Assembly (NCBI GenBank): GCA_026708015.1
Contig: JAPOVT010000003.1
Span: forward strand, 157,228 to 221,227
DNA length: 64,000 bases
Source: a bacterium
GTDB lineage: Bacteria > Actinomycetota > Acidimicrobiia > Acidimicrobiales > Bin134
Reading direction: 5' to 3'
The notes beneath the pieces were generated by a model. That model had not been told where the DNA came from. It ran no database searches and saw nothing but the letters and a program-made list of their open reading frames with translations. Position numbers and translations under genes: made by a program. Below are positions 56,919-64,000 of the stretch, in pieces. Within the stretch, counting starts at the first letter, position 1. Each line of letters opens with the position of its first letter.

Positions 56919-57701
56919 TTACGAGCCGTCCACCAATCGCATGGGGAGCATGGTGAGGGAGGAGATGCTGCCGTCGACGGCGGAGGTGGTGTAGCCGGTC
57001 AGGGTTGCCCAATCGCCGGAGGCGGGGCGCTGGTCGAACGGTAGCGAGGTTTCGAACGGGAGGTTCTGACCGAGGGCTCCACCCTGGGCCAAGGCCAAGC
57101 CCAGCAGGCCGTCCTGGTCCTCAATTTGGAACACGATCGTGCCCTCGAAACCGTTGCCTTCGCCCCGCACCAACGTGCCGCCGGCCAGCAGTTCGCCGAT
57201 TGCCGGGGACTCCACCACGATGTCCTCAGATTGAGCGCTGATCACCACCCAGGCCAGGGCGCCGTCGTCGAGTTGAACCTGCTGCATAAGGATGGTGGTG
57301 GCCAACCCGAACGGCGAGCCGTCCTCGGCCAGCCTGGGCAGCTCGGCGGTGGCCGTCATTTCGGATTGGACGGCCGGTCGAGGCACGGCGGCCCTTTCTC
57401 CGCGGGCCACCTGCTGGGCGAAGCCTGCCGCCGCCTCATCAGGGGTGCTCGGCCACACCTCGGGCTCGAATCTGGGCCACACCAGGAGTTCCGGGAAGGG
57501 GATGGAGGCGGGTCTAGGGATTGCGGTTGGGGTTGGCGTTGGGGTCGGCGTCGGGACGACTACCGTCGGAATCTCGTCCAGGTTCACAGTCTCTTCGGCG
57601 GCTACCTCATCGGCGGGCACCTCCGGCTCCTCTGTGTCGTTGCCACAGCCAGCCACCACAAGGACCAGCGCCAGCAATAGAGCCCACATCCGGCGAATCA
57701 C
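56919..57701 (-). CDS. Lipoprotein of unknown function with Pro-Thr linker
   Basis: 260 residues. Signal peptide and lipobox LVVAGC (Cys at about 19), an acidic stretch, then a PTPTPTPTP linker (about 50-58) and a soluble domain of about 180 residues containing FEGTIVFQIEDQDGLLGLALAQGG. I do not recognise the domain. Exported, anchored at the outer face of the membrane. Minus strand, followed by the enoyl-CoA hydratase region on the same strand further right, with no clear operon link. Confidence 0.75.
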   Translation of the reverse strand: MIRRMWALLLALVLVVAGCGNDTEEPEVPADEVAAEETVNLDEIPTVVVPTPTPTPTPTAIPRPASIPFPELLVWPRFEPEVWPSTPDEAAAGFAQQVARGERAAVPRPAVQSEMTATAELPRLAEDGSPFGLATTILMQQVQLDDGALAWVVISAQSEDIVVESPAIGELLAGGTLVRGEGNGFEGTIVFQIEDQDGLLGLALAQGGALGQNLPFETSLPFDQRPASGDWATLTGYTTSAVDGSISSLTMLPMRLVDGS

Positions 57702-57747
57702 ACTCGAACACTATCCTGGGGCCTCCATGCTCCCGGCCGCCGGCTGT

Positions 57748-58569
57748 TCAAGATTTAGGGTTCTTGTCCTTCCCGAAACCGAACCGCTCCATTGACTTCT
57801 CAAACTCGTGCTGGGTGGAGTACACCGCCACCCGGTCGAACTGCCGCTGGATGTTCCGGTCGGTCACGTCGGCGTAAACGTCCACCGCCATCTTGGCCAG
57901 TCCCAGCGCCTCAATGGGCAGCGACATCAGGTGGCGGCAAAACGCGTACACCTCGTCCATCAGCGATTCCGCCGGGAACACCTCATGCATCAGCCCGATC
58001 GACTTGGCCTGCTCCGCGTCGACCTCCATGGTGGCCATCGCCATCCACTTGGCCCAACTGGGCCCGATAAGCCGGGTCAGCCTGCTGGTGCCCCCGCTTC
58101 CGGCGATGCTCCCCAAATTCACCTCCGGCAACAGGAACGATGCCTCTGGGGTGCAGAAACGGAAGTCCACCGATCCGGCCATCTCCACCCCCGCCCCCAG
58201 GCAGCGTCCCTGGATGGCCATGATCACCGGCTTCTCCACCGCCTCCATCTCGTCGTAAAGCAGGTGGTGGCTGCGGTAGTCCCGGCGGAAATTCCACCCC
58301 GGGTGCTGGTCCATGGTCTCGGGGTCGCCGGGCCGGTTCCCCGCTGGGCTGGAGATGTCCTGACCCGCGGTGAAATAGCGGCCCTTGGCGGTGATCACCA
58401 TGCAGCGAAGATCGTCGCGGTCGCCCAGCGCCAGAACCGCATCCCACAGCGCCGCGGTCATCTCATGGCTGATGGCGTTCAGCTTGTCGGGGCGGTCGAG
58501 GGTGACCGTAATGATGCCCTCGTCGATGTCGATGACCGCGTTGGGGTGGCCGGCCGGGTCGTCAGCCAT
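57748..58569 (-). CDS. Enoyl-CoA hydratase/isomerase family protein
   Basis: 273-residue crotonase. CoA-binding and oxyanion segments include KLNAISHEMTAALWD (about 30-44), FTAGQDISSPAG, and IQGRCLGAGVEMAGSVDFRFCTPEASFLLPEVNLG with a Glu in the active-site position. Likely hydrates or isomerises an acyl-CoA in fatty-acid or terpenoid breakdown. Upstream on the same strand lies the LLM oxidoreductase (22 bp gap), so the two may be cotranscribed. Confidence 0.9.
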   Translation of the reverse strand: MADDPAGHPNAVIDIDEGIITVTLDRPDKLNAISHEMTAALWDAVLALGDRDDLRCMVITAKGRYFTAGQDISSPAGNRPGDPETMDQHPGWNFRRDYRSHHLLYDEMEAVEKPVIMAIQGRCLGAGVEMAGSVDFRFCTPEASFLLPEVNLGSIAGSGGTSRLTRLIGPSWAKWMAMATMEVDAEQAKSIGLMHEVFPAESLMDEVYAFCRHLMSLPIEALGLAKMAVDVYADVTDRNIQRQFDRVAVYSTQHEFEKSMERFGFGKDKNPKS

Positions 58570-58591
58570 GGTTCAGACCCTAGTTGTCTGT

Positions 58592-59719
58592 CTAGGCGGC
58601 GGCCTCGCGCAGGCGAGTTGTGCGGTGTACCGGGTCGGTGTCGATCTTGGGTATCACGTGCTTGCCCAGCAGTTCGATGGTCTTGAGGTCGTCGGCCCGC
58701 TCGCTGGAGCCCATGCCGAACACCAGTTGGTCGGCCCCGGCGTCAGCCCACTGCTGACAGCCCTTGAGGGCCTGGTCGGGGTCGCCCATCACGCTGCCCG
58801 GCTGGCCGACGCTCTGCCACAGCTCATCAGCGGTCGGCATGGGGATGGTCTGGGGCCATGGCGGCACCCATTCGGGGCGGGGGAAAGTGTCGTGGTAGCG
58901 GAACACGTTGGACTGGAGATAGGTCATCGACGACCGCAGCGCGTGGTCCACGGCCCCCTGATCGGTTTCGGCCACGAACGCCCCGGTGGTCACCATGAGG
59001 TTGTCGTTGACGAACGCCCCCACCGGCTCGGCGTTGACGATGTCGTGTTTGTAGGCCTCCAGCACCGGGGCCAGCTCATCGAGGGCGCCCACCGAGAAAC
59101 CGAGCACACCGAGGCCTTTGCGGGCGGCCATGGCGTAGCTGGTCACGTTGCCCGCCGCGTACCACATGGCCGGATGCCCCTTGCCCCACGGCTTGGGCAG
59201 CACCTTGCGGGGCGGGAGCGACCAGAATTTGCCCTCGTAGCCCTCGTAGGTGTCCTGGGTCCACATCTTGGCGAACTCGCCGATCACGTCTTCCCAGATC
59301 TCTTTGGTATGCGACGTGTCGGTGATGCCCTCCCGGTGCAGAAAGCCCAGGATCTCGTGGCTGCCGGCGCCTCGGCCGGTGCCGAACTCGAACCGGCCGC
59401 CGGTGAGGTGGTCGAGCATGGCCACCCGCTCGGCCACTTTGGCCGGGTGGTTCACCTGGGGCAGCGGGTTGAAGATGCCCGAGCCGATGTGGATGCGCTC
59501 GGTGGCGTGGGCCAGGTACCCGGCGATGGCGTCGTTGGCCGACATGTGGGAGTACTCGTCGAGGAAGTGGTGCTCGGGCAGCCACACGTACTTGAACCCG
59601 GCCTTGTCGGCCGCGATAACCAGCTCCAACTCCTCCATGAATGCAGTGTGCTCGGCATCGGGGTCGACGTCCCGGCGATGCTGGGGCACGTATCCCTGGA
59701 TGAACAGTCCAAACTCCAT
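58592..59719 (-). CDS. LLM-class flavin-dependent oxidoreductase
   Basis: 375-residue bacterial-luciferase-like monooxygenase. MEFGLFIQG opening, WLPEHHFLDEYS and GRFEFGTGRGAGSHE are typical TIM-barrel F420/FMN segments. Whether it uses FMN or F420 is not clear. Divergent from the alpha/beta hydrolase genes and next to enoyl-CoA hydratase; together they suggest oxidative breakdown of a cyclic or branched compound. Confidence 0.9.
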   Translation of the reverse strand: MEFGLFIQGYVPQHRRDVDPDAEHTAFMEELELVIAADKAGFKYVWLPEHHFLDEYSHMSANDAIAGYLAHATERIHIGSGIFNPLPQVNHPAKVAERVAMLDHLTGGRFEFGTGRGAGSHEILGFLHREGITDTSHTKEIWEDVIGEFAKMWTQDTYEGYEGKFWSLPPRKVLPKPWGKGHPAMWYAAGNVTSYAMAARKGLGVLGFSVGALDELAPVLEAYKHDIVNAEPVGAFVNDNLMVTTGAFVAETDQGAVDHALRSSMTYLQSNVFRYHDTFPRPEWVPPWPQTIPMPTADELWQSVGQPGSVMGDPDQALKGCQQWADAGADQLVFGMGSSERADDLKTIELLGKHVIPKIDTDPVHRTTRLREAAA

Positions 59720-59781
59720 GTCGGCCTCTCTGTGGATTTTCGGCTGATATTTCCTAGCATCCCGCCCGCCTCCGGGCCTAA

Positions 59782-60774
59782 GTGCGCAAGCGAATAGGCT
59801 TCCGGGCCGTGCTTCCCATCCGACCCGACCAGCCCCCCACTCCGCCCGCCGATGCCTTCGCCATCCACCGGGCCCCGGTCGATGGCGACCTGTCGCTGGC
59901 CTACATCCGCGAGGGAGAGGGCGGATACCCCCTGGTGTTGGTCCACGGCTATCCCGAGACCAAGCGCATCTGGTGGCGCAACATCATCCCGCTGGCCGAG
60001 GCCGGCTACGAGGTGATCGTGCCCGACCTGCGGGGCTACGGCGACTCCGACCTATCTGACAACGACCAGTACGACTTGGTCCTGTACTCCCGCGACATCC
60101 ACACCCTGGTTCACGACGTGCTCGGCCACGAGCGGGTCGGACTGCTGGGCGGCGACGTGGGCGGCGCGGTGATCGTGGACATGGCCAACCGCTGGCCCGA
60201 GTTCGCCGAGCGGATGGTGTTCTTCAACACCGTGGCCCCCTTCATCGTCGACCAGGTGGACTGGTACACCGAGCGGGGCCTGTCGTTGAACCCGCTGCCC
60301 CACGGCCCCACCGGCGACTACCGCATCCGCCAGGGCCGCGACCCCGACCAGCTCCGGGCCGACCTCGACACCCCCGAGCGCCGCCGCCGCTATGTGCGCG
60401 ACTGCTATGAGCATCGGCTGTGGGCCTCCCAGCATTCCTTCGAGGAGGACGACATCGATTTCATGACCGAGCCGTTCGCCGATCTGGAGCGGCTGGCCGC
60501 GGGCTGGTCGGTGTACCAACTGGAATACGGTCGACCCATGACCGAGCCGCCCATGATGGGCACCCAGGTCCAGGCCCCCACGCTCATTTTGTACGGCCCC
60601 GACGACCAGGTGGTGCCCAAGGACTTCCCCAAGCGCTGCGAGATCGCCTTCGCCAATCGGGTGGGGCCCGTGGTGATCCCCGAATGCGGCCATTTCCTCC
60701 AGTGGGAGCGGGCCGATGTGTTCAACGAGCTGGTGAAGTATTTCTACGCTGACCTGAAGGAGGGAAGCGGCTGA
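59782..60774 (+). CDS. Alpha/beta hydrolase, epoxide hydrolase/haloacid dehalogenase type
   Basis: 330 residues from GTG 59782 (GTG 59809 is a possible alternative start). HGYPET (oxyanion region, about 55-60), nucleophile elbow GGDVGG with Asp125, and a C-terminal ECGHFLQWERAD with catalytic His. An Asp nucleophile fits epoxide hydrolases and dehalogenases rather than esterases. Its stop overlaps the next ATG by 1 nt (TGATG). Confidence 0.85.
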   Translation: MRKRIGFRAVLPIRPDQPPTPPADAFAIHRAPVDGDLSLAYIREGEGGYPLVLVHGYPETKRIWWRNIIPLAEAGYEVIVPDLRGYGDSDLSDNDQYDLVLYSRDIHTLVHDVLGHERVGLLGGDVGGAVIVDMANRWPEFAERMVFFNTVAPFIVDQVDWYTERGLSLNPLPHGPTGDYRIRQGRDPDQLRADLDTPERRRRYVRDCYEHRLWASQHSFEEDDIDFMTEPFADLERLAAGWSVYQLEYGRPMTEPPMMGTQVQAPTLILYGPDDQVVPKDFPKRCEIAFANRVGPVVIPECGHFLQWERADVFNELVKYFYADLKEGSG

Positions 60775-61724
60775 TGCACCTCAACGAGTTCGCCTCCACG
60801 GCTGAACCCCTGGACATGACGGTCACCGCCGAGTTCGAGAGCCTGTGTACCAGCGCGGCCGACCTCGGCATCCCCCACGGTTCTGACATCACCTATGCGT
60901 CGCGCAACATCGTGGCCCGCCATCACCGCTTCCACTTCTCCGAGTGGGGCAGCTCTGACGCTTCCACCGTGCTGCTGCTTCACGGCGGCAACCAGTCGTG
61001 CCACTCCTGGGACCTGGTCAGCCTGGCGCTGGCCGACCGCTACCACGTTTTGGCCCTCGACCAGCGGGGCCACGGTGACAGCGAATGGGCCCGCGACGCC
61101 GACTACTCCTCGGGCGCCATGGCCGCCGACGCCGCCGCCTTCTGTGAGGCGCTCGGGGTGGCCGACCCCATCGTGATGGGCCACTCCATGGGGGGCATGA
61201 ACACCATGCGCCTCACCCTCGACCACCCCGACCTGGCCAAGGCCATCGTGCTGGTGGACATCGGCCCTGAGATCTCCGAGGTGGGCACCCAGGTGATTCG
61301 CACCTTCGTCACCGAGAACCGGGAGTTCCAAGACTTGGATGACTTTGTGGCCGCGGTGCAGAAGTACGACCCCTATCGCAGCCGCGAGCACATCGAGCGA
61401 ACGGTCAAGTACAACCTTTTCCAGCGGGTCGACGGCACCTACATCTCCAAGGTGGACCACGGACCCCGGCTGGCCCACGGGGCCGAACACCGCCGGGCTG
61501 GCGACCGCTTCACCCTGGAGGACGCCGAGTTCATCGCTCAGCCGGTGCTGCTGGTGCGAGGCGCCGACTCCTGGGTGCTCACCGCTGAGGCCGCTGAGCG
61601 GTTCGCCGATGCTCTTCCCAGCGGGCAGTTGGTGACCGTGCCTGATTGCAGCCACAACGTCCACGGCCAGAACACCCCCGGTTTTCTGGCCGCGGTGGAG
61701 CCGTTCTTGGCAAGGTTTGCGTAG
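60774..61724 (+). CDS. Alpha/beta hydrolase (Ser nucleophile)
   Basis: 316 residues. LLLHGGNQSCHSWD oxyanion region (about 67-80), DQRGHGDS, nucleophile elbow MGHSMGGM with Ser138, and a C-terminal VPDCSHNVHGQNTPGF with the His. Esterase/lactonase-like. Second gene of three tightly packed plus-strand genes. Confidence 0.88.
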   Translation: MHLNEFASTAEPLDMTVTAEFESLCTSAADLGIPHGSDITYASRNIVARHHRFHFSEWGSSDASTVLLLHGGNQSCHSWDLVSLALADRYHVLALDQRGHGDSEWARDADYSSGAMAADAAAFCEALGVADPIVMGHSMGGMNTMRLTLDHPDLAKAIVLVDIGPEISEVGTQVIRTFVTENREFQDLDDFVAAVQKYDPYRSREHIERTVKYNLFQRVDGTYISKVDHGPRLAHGAEHRRAGDRFTLEDAEFIAQPVLLVRGADSWVLTAEAAERFADALPSGQLVTVPDCSHNVHGQNTPGFLAAVEPFLARFA

Positions 61725-62896
61725 TGAACGACATCGGCACTGCGGTCGAGGCCTGGGATGAGTGGTGCGATCTGCTCAAGCAGATGGGCCGCGAAGTGGT
61801 GGCCCCGCCCTATCCCACCGGCGACGGCGCCGACTTGGAAATGCTGGAGCATTTGGCCGACAACGTGGTGGCGTTTCTGGGCTGGGAAGTGCTCCATGCC
61901 GACCCTGCCCGCCCGGAGTTCAGCCGCCAGAACGATCTGATCACCCAGTGGGGCGGCCCCAACGCCGACAACGTGTACCGCCACGCCCGCATCGAGCCCG
62001 GTTGCCGGTACCGCATCACCGGCAACATGCACGGTTGCGACGATTTCATCATCGCCCTGCGGGCCGGGTTCATGCACAACGACATCTGGGGCACCAAGGC
62101 CACCATCACCGCCCACGACCTGGGCCTCGCCCGTCACGACGACTTCGAGATTTTGCTCGGGGGCGAAGAGCCCGGCGCAGTGGCCATTCCCGACGGGGTG
62201 CTGTCGGCGTCGATACGGGAGTACTACTTCGACTGGACGCCCGACGAGCCGGCCTTCTTCACCATCGAGTGCCTCGACCCCGAGCCCGCTCCCGTGCTCG
62301 ACGGACCGGCTCTCGCCACCCGGGTGCGTCGGGCCATGATGCAGATTACCGACTCCATCGAGCGGTGGAACGCCTACATGGTGATGAATCGAGCCGAGCG
62401 CATCGACAACACCTTCACCAACCGCACCCTGGAGGTGTCCAAGGGCTTGTCCATGGCCCGCTACGAGTTCTGCTTCTGGGATCTAGAGCCCGACCAGGCC
62501 CTGATCGTGACCGCCGAAGTGCCCGAGGCCCACTATTGGGGTGCCCAGCTCTACATGATGGGCACGTTCGAGCTGGTTGACACCTACGCCCACATCTCCT
62601 GTCGCAACCAGACCCAGACCACGATCTCCTCTGACGGCAAAGTGCGCTATGTGGTATGCGGCACCGACCCCGGCGTCGCCAACTGGCTCGACAACGCCAA
62701 CCGCCGCAACGGCTTGTGTACCCTGCGCTGGTTCTGGCCCACCGGCGACCATGCCATGGCCCCCACCACCGAAGTGGTGGCCCTCGCCGATGTGGCTTAT
62801 GCTCTGCCCGCCGACCACCCCACCGTCACCCCCCAAGAGCACGCTGCCGACCTGGCCACCCGCCAATCCCACCTAAGACATCGATTTAGGACGTGA
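61724..62896 (+). CDS. DUF1214-domain protein
   Basis: 390 residues from GTG 61724, which overlaps the previous stop by 1 nt. The C-terminal half contains DQALIVTAEVPEAHYWGAQLYMMG and VRYVVCGTDPGVANWLDNAN, segments of the DUF1214 family often found with DUF1254 and with lipid or hydrocarbon genes. No signal peptide. Probably part of the same catabolic operon as the two alpha/beta hydrolases; activity unknown. Confidence 0.8.
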   Translation: MNDIGTAVEAWDEWCDLLKQMGREVVAPPYPTGDGADLEMLEHLADNVVAFLGWEVLHADPARPEFSRQNDLITQWGGPNADNVYRHARIEPGCRYRITGNMHGCDDFIIALRAGFMHNDIWGTKATITAHDLGLARHDDFEILLGGEEPGAVAIPDGVLSASIREYYFDWTPDEPAFFTIECLDPEPAPVLDGPALATRVRRAMMQITDSIERWNAYMVMNRAERIDNTFTNRTLEVSKGLSMARYEFCFWDLEPDQALIVTAEVPEAHYWGAQLYMMGTFELVDTYAHISCRNQTQTTISSDGKVRYVVCGTDPGVANWLDNANRRNGLCTLRWFWPTGDHAMAPTTEVVALADVAYALPADHPTVTPQEHAADLATRQSHLRHRFRT

Positions 62897-63214
62897 TGTG
62901 ATCCATCTGTGGCTGCCGACCTCGCCACCAGAGTGACGAGGGTGCTTCCTCGACTGCTGGGCCTCGACCCTTGATTGACGTTGGCGAGGCCAAGGCCCTG
63001 GCCCGCAACGGTTTGGCCTTGTTGGCGAACTACGCCGTGTAGATACTGATGCGCCGTTGGGTGCTATGGGACCAACGGCAGGATCAAGCGGTTCTCTGAG
63101 GCTGTCAAATGCGAAGCCTTTATTGCTGTGACATGGGTGGTGTGGTGCAGATGTCCAGGATTGGCCGCGTCTTTGATTTGACTTCTGGGTGGGCCCGCGG
63201 TATTTCAATGTCCC
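62897..63214. other. 318-bp non-coding stretch with one hairpin
   Basis: No gene with support. GCCGTTGG (63053-63060) pairs with CCAACGGC (63072-63079) around an 11-nt loop, a possible terminator of the upstream operon. A TTG frame just before it (about 62972-63043) reads LIDVGEAKALARNGLALLANYAV and may be a gene remnant, but I do not recognise it. Confidence 0.5.
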
Positions 63215-64000
63215 ATGAAGCGCTTTTTTATCGTGATTGCCAGGTGCGTGCCCGCATTCATTTCCAATTTTGGCCGTGGGCTTCTTCTGAGTGGAAAACC
63301 CGACCTTCCGAAGGGGGCCACCACAACGGGCGAGCGCAAGAAAGGCGACGGGGCGAGCGGGGGGAGGTTCCGCTGGCTGGCGGTTCTGCTGCCGGTGGTG
63401 CTGCTGGCTACCGGCCTGGTGCTCGCGCTGCCCGACGACACGCCAACCGCCGACGCCCACCCACCTCGGCAGGAGACCTACACCTATAAAGTCCCGGTTC
63501 AAAAGACCCGCACGGTTCCCGCCTACAACTACAAGACGGTGTGCATCTATCTGGGCTGCTGGCAGGTGAGGGTGGCCCCGTACACCAGAACCGTGACCTA
63601 CACGGTCATGGAAACCAGAACCGGAACCCGCACGGTCCACGACCCCCACCCCACGCCCACGCCCGCCCCCAAGCCATGCACCGGGCTTTTCTGCGGCATG
63701 ACCCAGGCACAAATCTGTGCAGCAGCGGGACTCCCGGTCAACTCCAGCGGAACAGGATGCGGACCCAAGCCCACCCCGACGCCCAAGCCGACGCCAGCGC
63801 CGAACTACCCGAACCCCAACCTGCCGTGCGGCGGTTCCACACCATGCCCCACCCCGACGCCCAACCCAACGCCCAACCCAACGCCCGACCCGACGCCCCA
63901 GCCCACCCCCGATCCCACGCCCAACCCGACGCCCGACCTGACGCCCCAGCCCACCCCCGATCCCACGCCCACAACAAACGGGAACGGCGGCGGCAACACG
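63215..64000 (+). CDS. Membrane-anchored Pro-Thr-rich surface protein (cut by window edge)
   Basis: Open from ATG 63215 to the right edge (262 codons) with no stop. A basic cytosolic N-terminus ([12 protein letters not shown]) precedes one membrane segment [19 protein letters not shown] (about 53-71). The exported part has a Tyr/Thr-rich region ([21 protein letters not shown]), Cys residues in pairs ([19 protein letters not shown]), and then a PTPxPTPDPT tail with a near-perfect 48-nt repeat period (63881-63922 against 63929-63970, one mismatch over 42 nt). Start codon uncertain as no ribosome site is clear. Cell-wall-spanning or secreted function likely. Confidence 0.75.
   Translation, partial: MKRFFIVIARCVPAFISNFGRGLLLSGKPDLPKGATTTGERKKGDGASGGRFRWLAVLLPVVLLATGLVLALPDDTPTADAHPPRQETYTYKVPVQKTRTVPAYNYKTVCIYLGCWQVRVAPYTRTVTYTVMETRTGTRTVHDPHPTPTPAPKPCTGLFCGMTQAQICAAAGLPVNSSGTGCGPKPTPTPKPTPAPNYPNPNLPCGGSTPCPTPTPNPTPNPTPDPTPQPTPDPTPNPTPDLTPQPTPDPTPTTNGNGGGNT

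Noticed and set aside
62972..63043. Small protein gene LIDVGEAKALARN and onwards
   Set aside because: No ribosome site, only 23 codons from a TTG, and no recognisable family; treated as non-coding or a remnant.

Overview
The window reads as a chromosomal segment of a GC-rich, free-living actinobacterium, most likely class Acidimicrobiia (Ilumatobacter-like). The evidence is a WhiB regulator, a GlnA/GlnA2/GlnE/GlnR nitrogen block, an HrdB/SigB-type sigma factor, partner-switching STAS and anti-sigma proteins, a Tad pilus cluster, and many metal-dependent amidohydrolase, CaiB-type CoA-transferase, LLM-flavin and DUF1214 genes. The class assignment is inference. No rRNA, CRISPR array, prophage or recognisable transposase is present.

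Layout. 0-5 kb: a RelBE-type toxin-antitoxin pair cut by the left edge, a sulfatase, a rhomboid-like membrane protein and a DUF4143 ATPase. 5-15 kb: a proVWX-type betaine importer, an agmatinase-type ureohydrolase, then an OpuAC-BMP fused binding protein with a nucleoside-type ABC ATPase. The fusion carries a second copy of the mature proX region that looks identical over 1,047 bp. The matching nucleoside-type permeases lie about 26 kb away (40.2-42.2 kb). 14.9-32.7 kb: tRNA-Sec (anticodon UCA), a sigma factor, nadE, glnA, glnA2, a GlnR-like regulator, ridA and glnE, an Fe-S/molybdo-enzyme block (IscA/ErpA type, Mrp, a compact XDH-like fusion), fxsA, then selA-selB. With tRNA-Sec these supply most of a selenocysteine decoding system; selD and a selenoprotein are not visible here.

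32.7-42.3 kb: whiB, NfeD-like protein, STAS protein, receiver protein, tRNA-Pro, a catabolic group (two amidohydrolases, SDR, CoA-transferase) and the two permeases. 42.3-46.1 kb: a compact Tad pilus operon (CpaE-like, tadA, tadB, tadC, pilin, tadE). 46.2-54.4 kb: STAS/anti-sigma pair, nhaA, topA, MFS exporter, tmk, holB, tRNA-Thr. 54.4-56.9 kb: a small genomic scrapyard with an AlbA_2 regulator between about 98-bp direct repeats, two decayed copies of the holB 3' end, a truncated NYN gene and an antitoxin fragment. 56.9-62.9 kb: a lipoprotein and a catabolic group (enoyl-CoA hydratase, LLM oxidoreductase, two alpha/beta hydrolases, DUF1214 protein). The right edge holds the start of a membrane-anchored Pro-Thr-rich protein.

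Most unusual are the duplicative OpuAC insertion into a BMP lipoprotein gene, and two small cargo modules (PIN/AbrB at 22.1-22.9 kb and AlbA_2 at 54.6-56.1 kb). Each module sits between long imperfect direct repeats; the first repeat pair clearly copies a host gene's 3' end, and no recombinase is nearby.
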